Virus record (IMG/VR): IMGVR_UViG_3300037587_000334
Location: 1-32,006 of that record
Source of the DNA: a virus
DNA length: 32,006 nt
Reading direction: 5' to 3' (one strand)
The notes beneath the pieces are model-generated. The model did not search any database, was not told the origin of the DNA, and was given only the letters and a program-made list of their open reading frames with translations. A program made the position numbers and the translations under genes. Below are positions 29,100 to 32,006 of this stretch, in pieces. Each line of letters begins with the position of its first letter. Positions within the stretch are counted from its first letter, which is position 1.

Positions 29100-29650
29100 G
29101 TGCATGGGAAACATTATCTGCGATTGATTGCAGCGCGAAGGTTGAAAAGAAGGGTAATCTGTCCTATCTGTCGTGGGCGTGGGCATGGGCTGAGGTGATG
29201 GGCCACTACCCTACTGCCACTTATGAGTTTCAGCCCCCTGTGTTCTTCAACGACGGCTCCTGTGAGGTCTGGGTAGCCGTCACTATCGAGGAGATTAGCC
29301 ATTCGATGTGGTTGCCGGTGATGGACAATCGCAATAACGCTGTCATGAACCCTGATAGCCGGAAGATCAGTGATGCCAGGATGCGGTGCCTTACCAAGTG
29401 CCTAGCAATGTTTGGGCTTGGTCACTACATCTATGCCGGTGAGGATATCCCGCAGGTGAGTACGGACGGCAACCAAGCGAGCAGACCAGCAGCTAGGCAG
29501 TCCACAGCCAATCAATCTAGCGGTGTCACGTTATCTTTTGCCGATAAACAGTGGATTGAGGCTATTAACTGCGGCGGTTCGGCTCTTGAAGATATTAATG
29601 ATCCAGAGCACCGAGCATTCATCAAGTCACAGCTAGGGAGTCAACAATGA
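29096..29650 (+). CDS. Sak-type single-strand annealing protein (DUF1071-like)
   Basis: 184 residues. GNLSYLSWAWAWAEVMGHYP (about 20-39) is the signature of the DUF1071/Sak family, followed by DGSCEVWVAVTI and SDARMRCLTKCLAMFGLGHY. Sak proteins are RAD52-like rings that anneal single strands during phage recombination. The Ser/Gln-rich linker (about 123-143) and C-terminal segment SFADKQWIEAINC may bind the host SSB. Coupled by ATGA with both neighbours. With Gp157 next to it this forms the recombination pair of the early operon. Confidence 0.87.
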   Translation: MSAWETLSAIDCSAKVEKKGNLSYLSWAWAWAEVMGHYPTATYEFQPPVFFNDGSCEVWVAVTIEEISHSMWLPVMDNRNNAVMNPDSRKISDARMRCLTKCLAMFGLGHYIYAGEDIPQVSTDGNQASRPAARQSTANQSSGVTLSFADKQWIEAINCGGSALEDINDPEHRAFIKSQLGSQQ

Positions 29651-30141
29651 CAGCACTACACCAGATCACCAAAGAACACCGAGAGCTTGCGTTGTTGGTT
29701 GAGCGTGACGAGCTAACCGCAGAGGACGTCAAGGATACCTTTGAGGCACTGGAGGGCGAGGTTTCAGCCAAGGCGGCTTCTTTGGTTGCGGTAGTGGATA
29801 ACATCAATTCAGACGTTAAGGCTGTTGACGACGAGATTAAGCGTCTTCAGGCGCGTAAGAAGGTGATGGTGAGCAAGCAGCAGTCATTGCGCGATTATCT
29901 CAAGATGAATATGCAGGCGACCGGTATCAGCAATATCAAATGTCCATTGTTCTCGATCACCCTGGCTAAAGGCCGGGACGTTGTAGTAATTGACGATCCA
30001 GAGCAAATCCCTAATTGCTACAAGACCGTCACCGAGACGACAGCAATAAGCAAAGCCGGAATCATGGCCGACATGAAAATAGATATTAAGGTTCCTGGCG
30101 CACACATCGAGAAGTCAGACGAATCATTGCGTATTAAATAA
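29647..30141 (+). CDS. Gp157-like phage protein
   Basis: 164 residues. A helical N-terminal half (about 35-95, coiled coil VVDNINSDVKAVDDEIKRLQ) then MNMQATGISNIKCPLFSITL and the conserved VVVIDDPEQIPNCY-KTV and PGAHIEKSDESLRIK blocks, the layout of the Siphovirus Gp157 family. Gp157 is linked to phage resistance in Streptococcus; its biochemical role is unknown. It follows the annealing protein with ATGA overlap, the usual pairing in phages. The basic coiled coil suggests DNA or SSAP contact (inference). Confidence 0.87.
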   Translation: MTALHQITKEHRELALLVERDELTAEDVKDTFEALEGEVSAKAASLVAVVDNINSDVKAVDDEIKRLQARKKVMVSKQQSLRDYLKMNMQATGISNIKCPLFSITLAKGRDVVVIDDPEQIPNCYKTVTETTAISKAGIMADMKIDIKVPGAHIEKSDESLRIK

Positions 30142-30151
30142 CCATACAAGC

Positions 30152-30391
30152 GGAGAGGATGATGAACTATCGAGATATCAGGGTAGCAAGGGATCAAGCC
30201 GAGCAGGATATTGAAAGGGCCGATCAAGCTGTTCGAGAAGCAGTAAAGCTAATTACAGGCAGACTCAAGTCGGCTGGCGTTAGATGGAACTATCTAGATG
30301 AGCTAAAGCGCGAGCTAAAAGACTACAACATGCAAACAAACTGCTGGAAGGACTAACCAGCCACAAGGGCATAGGGGGAGAGGATGATGAA
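30152..30391 (+). repeat. 15-bp repeated initiation region
   Basis: GGAGAGGATGATGAA occurs at 30152-30166 and 30377-30391, in each case holding the Shine-Dalgarno and a double ATG. The two copies bracket the 64-residue gene between them. Upstream of both copies the similar CCATACAAG / CCACAAGGG stretch also recurs. Confidence 0.75.
30162..30356 (+). CDS. Small helical hypothetical protein
   Basis: 64 residues, MNYRDIRVARDQAEQDIERA then VKLITGRLKSAGVRWNYLDE, almost fully helical. The second ATG (30162) has GGAG 6 bases upstream and is preferred to 30159. No family recognised; it lies between the Gp157-like and the radical-SAM-like genes. A helical adaptor role is possible. Confidence 0.7.
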   Translation: MNYRDIRVARDQAEQDIERADQAVREAVKLITGRLKSAGVRWNYLDELKRELKDYNMQTNCWKD

Positions 30392-30902
30392 TAAGCTACG
30401 GTTAGTGATGTTTGAGGAGTGCAACCGATCATGCGAGGGTTGCTGCAACAAGGACTGGAACTTAAACGGCCTTGATGTGTGTGAAAGCTTTGAAGGCTAC
30501 GACATGATAATGCTGACAGGCGGTGAGCCTATGCTTAGGCCGATGTTGGTCATGCAGATATGTAATGAGATCCGAAGCTGTGGGTCAACGGCAGATATCA
30601 TTCTTTACACAGCGAAGTCTCGACGGGCGATAGATTTGATCGCTATGCTGTTGTGCGTCGATGGTATCACGCTAACGCTGCACGAGCAGTATGATGTTGA
30701 TGCGTTCGTTGAGTTGCAGTCATTTATTTGGAAGTTAGAGAATCCTAACAAATACCACCTTAGGCTGAATGTGTTTTCTAACGTCGATATAACAGGCGTC
30801 AACACCACATGCTGGGAAGTCAAAGAGGGCATTGAATGGATTAAAGACTGCCCCCTGCCTGAGGGTGAGGTAATACAGCGTCTTTGGAGTTACAACCCAT
30901 GA
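30387..30902 (+). CDS. Minimal radical-SAM-like protein
   Basis: 171 residues from the second ATG (GGAG upstream). CNRSCEGCC (C12, C16, C19) is the CX3CX2C iron-sulfur motif of the radical SAM family, and MLTGGEPML (GGEP at 45-48) the SAM-binding GGE motif; LYTAKSRRAIDLI and ITLTLHEQYDVDAF fit later strands of a partial TIM barrel. It is shorter than most family members, as in activating enzymes such as NrdG. Substrate unknown. The gene is coupled by ATGA to the following small exported protein. Proper iron-sulfur assembly would depend on the host. Confidence 0.82.
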   Translation: MNKLRLVMFEECNRSCEGCCNKDWNLNGLDVCESFEGYDMIMLTGGEPMLRPMLVMQICNEIRSCGSTADIILYTAKSRRAIDLIAMLLCVDGITLTLHEQYDVDAFVELQSFIWKLENPNKYHLRLNVFSNVDITGVNTTCWEVKEGIEWIKDCPLPEGEVIQRLWSYNP

Positions 30903-31144
30903 AGGCATTAATTCTCGCACTACTCATAAGCACCCCGGCACTGGCAGTAGAGCCTGCAACGAGTCCCAATGGTATCGCATGGAGTTGCCTGAATTTCGGC
31001 CTGTTCGTATTGGCAGCTATCGACAAGGAAACCGGCAAGATGATTTATTCGACGTATCGGCGTGATCACCTATTCGACAGCTTCCAGCCACCAACGCGGC
31101 CAGAAGACCAAAAGCGCGCCGATAAAGCCACAACGATGATGTGA
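30899..31144 (+). CDS. Small exported protein coupled to radical-SAM gene
   Basis: 81 residues. MKALILALLISTPALA is a Sec signal peptide with an ALA cleavage site before Val17. The mature part has a short hydrophobic stretch (NFGLFVLAAIDKETGKMIYS) and a basic, Pro-rich tail. ATG 30899 is in ATGA overlap with the radical-SAM stop. Whether it is a periplasmic partner, a substrate or independent cannot be told. Confidence 0.72.
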   Translation: MKALILALLISTPALAVEPATSPNGIAWSCLNFGLFVLAAIDKETGKMIYSTYRRDHLFDSFQPPTRPEDQKRADKATTMM

Positions 31145-31158
31145 TGGGAGAGATAGAG

Positions 31159-31332
31159 ATGGCAGACGTTGAGAAATTCACAAAGTCAAAGACTACTGAG
31201 CGCCCACACGCTGGCGAGTTGTGCGCCAGAATCAACAAGCTGATTATAGAATATGACGGTGATTTGGGTTTAGCCGAGGCGATTGGCGTTTTAGAGATTG
31301 TAAAACAGGGGTTAATCAGCAATGGCAAATAG
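31159..31332 (+). CDS. Small hypothetical protein
   Basis: 57 residues from MADVEKFTKSKTTERPHAGE. ATG 31159 has GGGAGAGATAGAG upstream, the operon's usual initiation pattern; a GTG at 31141 is rejected. The helical C-terminus (LGLAEAIGVLEIVKQGLI) resembles small phage oligomers. It overlaps the next gene by 11 bases. Function unknown. Confidence 0.68.
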   Translation: MADVEKFTKSKTTERPHAGELCARINKLIIEYDGDLGLAEAIGVLEIVKQGLISNGK

Positions 31333-31570
31333 ATGCGGAAACGACAATTGCAACGGGATTAATAGTGGTATCGATGAGTGCATCAAGCCTATCGTTGAGG
31401 CGCTAAACACAGCAGGGGTAGAGACTGTAGCAAGCTGCTGCGGACACGGGAACACTAACGGGAATATAGCGCTGGCTGATGGCAGAGAGATTATCATTGT
31501 GCCTGATTATGAGACGGCGAGGGCGATAGACAAGATGTTCCCAGACATCCACGGCAACAGCCCTAATTAA
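31322..31570 (+). CDS. Conserved small phage protein with SCCGHG motif
   Basis: 82 residues. NRCGNDNCNGINSGIDECIK, then VEALNTAGVETVASCCGHGN and IALADGREIIIVPDYETA. The 'PI..L...G..T..SCCGHG' pattern followed by a DGRxIxI strand is common in phage genomes, with no known function; the Cys/His cluster suggests metal binding. It starts within the end of the preceding gene. Confidence 0.78.
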   Translation: MANRCGNDNCNGINSGIDECIKPIVEALNTAGVETVASCCGHGNTNGNIALADGREIIIVPDYETARAIDKMFPDIHGNSPN

Positions 31571-31588
31571 CACAGTGGAGGTAGAGAG

Positions 31589-31861
31589 ATGAGCGACGTA
31601 ATAGAATTCCCCGGCGCAGGCGGTGAGTTAAAGCACACAAGCTACACAGACAACGGCGGTGACTTGGGCGTAGGCACCCTCGACAAGGGGATTCAAGTCA
31701 TAAGGCTAAATGACACAGACTTCCTTGTGGTGACGCCTGATGGTGAGCAAGTCCATAAGCGCGAGTCACTGGCAGAGTTCGCTTGGTTGCTGGCGCTATT
31801 CATAGATAGCGAGGAAAGGTTTAGGCCGGTCAATATCAAATTAGTTGGATGCGACTATTAA
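31589..31861 (+). CDS. Small hypothetical protein
   Basis: 90 residues, MSDVIEFPGAGGELKHTSYT then LVVTPDGEQVHKRESLAEFA, with a C-terminal helix WLLALFIDSEERF. GGAGGTAGAG precedes the ATG. Soluble alpha/beta; no family recognised. Confidence 0.72.
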   Translation: MSDVIEFPGAGGELKHTSYTDNGGDLGVGTLDKGIQVIRLNDTDFLVVTPDGEQVHKRESLAEFAWLLALFIDSEERFRPVNIKLVGCDY

Positions 31862-31862
31862 C

Positions 31863-31891
31863 TTGCAAATCCGCCTGCGATTGGCGATAAT
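31863..31891 (+). promoter_or_regulatory. Sigma70-type promoter candidate
   Basis: TTGCAA (31863-31868), a 17-base spacer and GATAAT (31886-31891) lie just after the last complete gene. It would drive transcription out of the window's right end, toward whatever gene follows. Confidence 0.6.
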
Positions 31892-31930
31892 TTAACAGCG
31901 TTTTGGTCGACGCATAGTTTTATGACAGGA

Positions 31931-32006
31931 ATGGAAGTCGTTAGGAATGAGCTGAGTTTTATGTCTGCACCTGTCAGTGGATATGAACGAACCAGCAGCT
32001 CATCCC
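31931..32006 (+). CDS. Possible start of a further gene, cut by window end
   Basis: An open frame from ATG 31931 (MTGMEVVRNELSFMSA) runs to the end of the window, about 39 bases after the promoter candidate's -10 box. No Shine-Dalgarno is seen before this ATG. Too short to judge; listed as possible. Confidence 0.3.
   Translation, partial: MEVVRNELSFMSAPVSGYERTSSSS

Overview
The window is a continuous, almost gap-free stretch of a double-stranded DNA phage (or prophage) genome with a short-tailed, P22/Sf6-type virion module. The evidence is the order terminase large subunit, portal, scaffold, coat, gp4-like adaptor, gp10-like tail hub, ejection-type proteins and tailspike. The coat protein is recognisably of the Sf6/CUS-3 type, and the gp4-like protein keeps the YPS-x-x-PTGSGN motif. 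Shine-Dalgarno use, the small-gene repertoire and the absence of tRNAs fit a gammaproteobacterial host; the species cannot be told from the sequence. No tRNA, rRNA, CRISPR array, insertion sequence, integrase or lysis gene was seen. No stretch over 300 bases lacks a gene; the longest gaps are 26142-26396 and 22973-23187, and both hold regulatory-looking sequence.

Layout. (1) 1-16408, plus strand: the late virion operon, with the terminase cut by the window edge and the tailspike last. Two terminator-like hairpins bracket an extra virion-type gene after the coat gene. In place of a P22-like tail needle there are three unrelated genes (7977-9828). (2) 16405-26141, minus strand: a long early/middle operon converging on the tailspike. 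In transcription order it starts with a small Cro-like repressor and two unknown genes, then an O-like replication protein with an origin-like repeat cluster inside it, two small genes, a PP-loop PAPS-reductase-like enzyme, a basic HTH protein, a structured non-coding region with a 10-bp tandem repeat, and about twenty small genes. Those include an ASCH-like protein, a Lar-like zinc protein, several single-helix membrane peptides and finally an HNH protein. (3) 26142-26396: divergent promoters with a 21-bp-spaced repeated operator candidate and a strong hairpin in the rightward leader. (4) 26397-32006, plus strand: a second early operon of small genes, a lipoprotein and a membrane peptide, then a Sak-type single-strand annealing protein and a Gp157-like protein, a minimal radical-SAM-like protein coupled to a small exported protein, and further small genes.

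How it fits together (inference): the divergent early operons resemble a lambdoid pL/pR arrangement, with recombination on one side (SSAP, Gp157) and Cro plus replication on the other, but with no CI-sized repressor between them. Many genes overlap by ATGA, TAATG or TGATG and so are likely translationally coupled. Thirteen small genes missed by simple length cut-offs are included. The most unusual elements are the switch-like structured region at 23051-23185 with its downstream tandem repeat, the iteron-like cluster inside the replication gene, the hairpin leader at 26302-26360, and the minimal radical-SAM protein coupled to a secreted protein.
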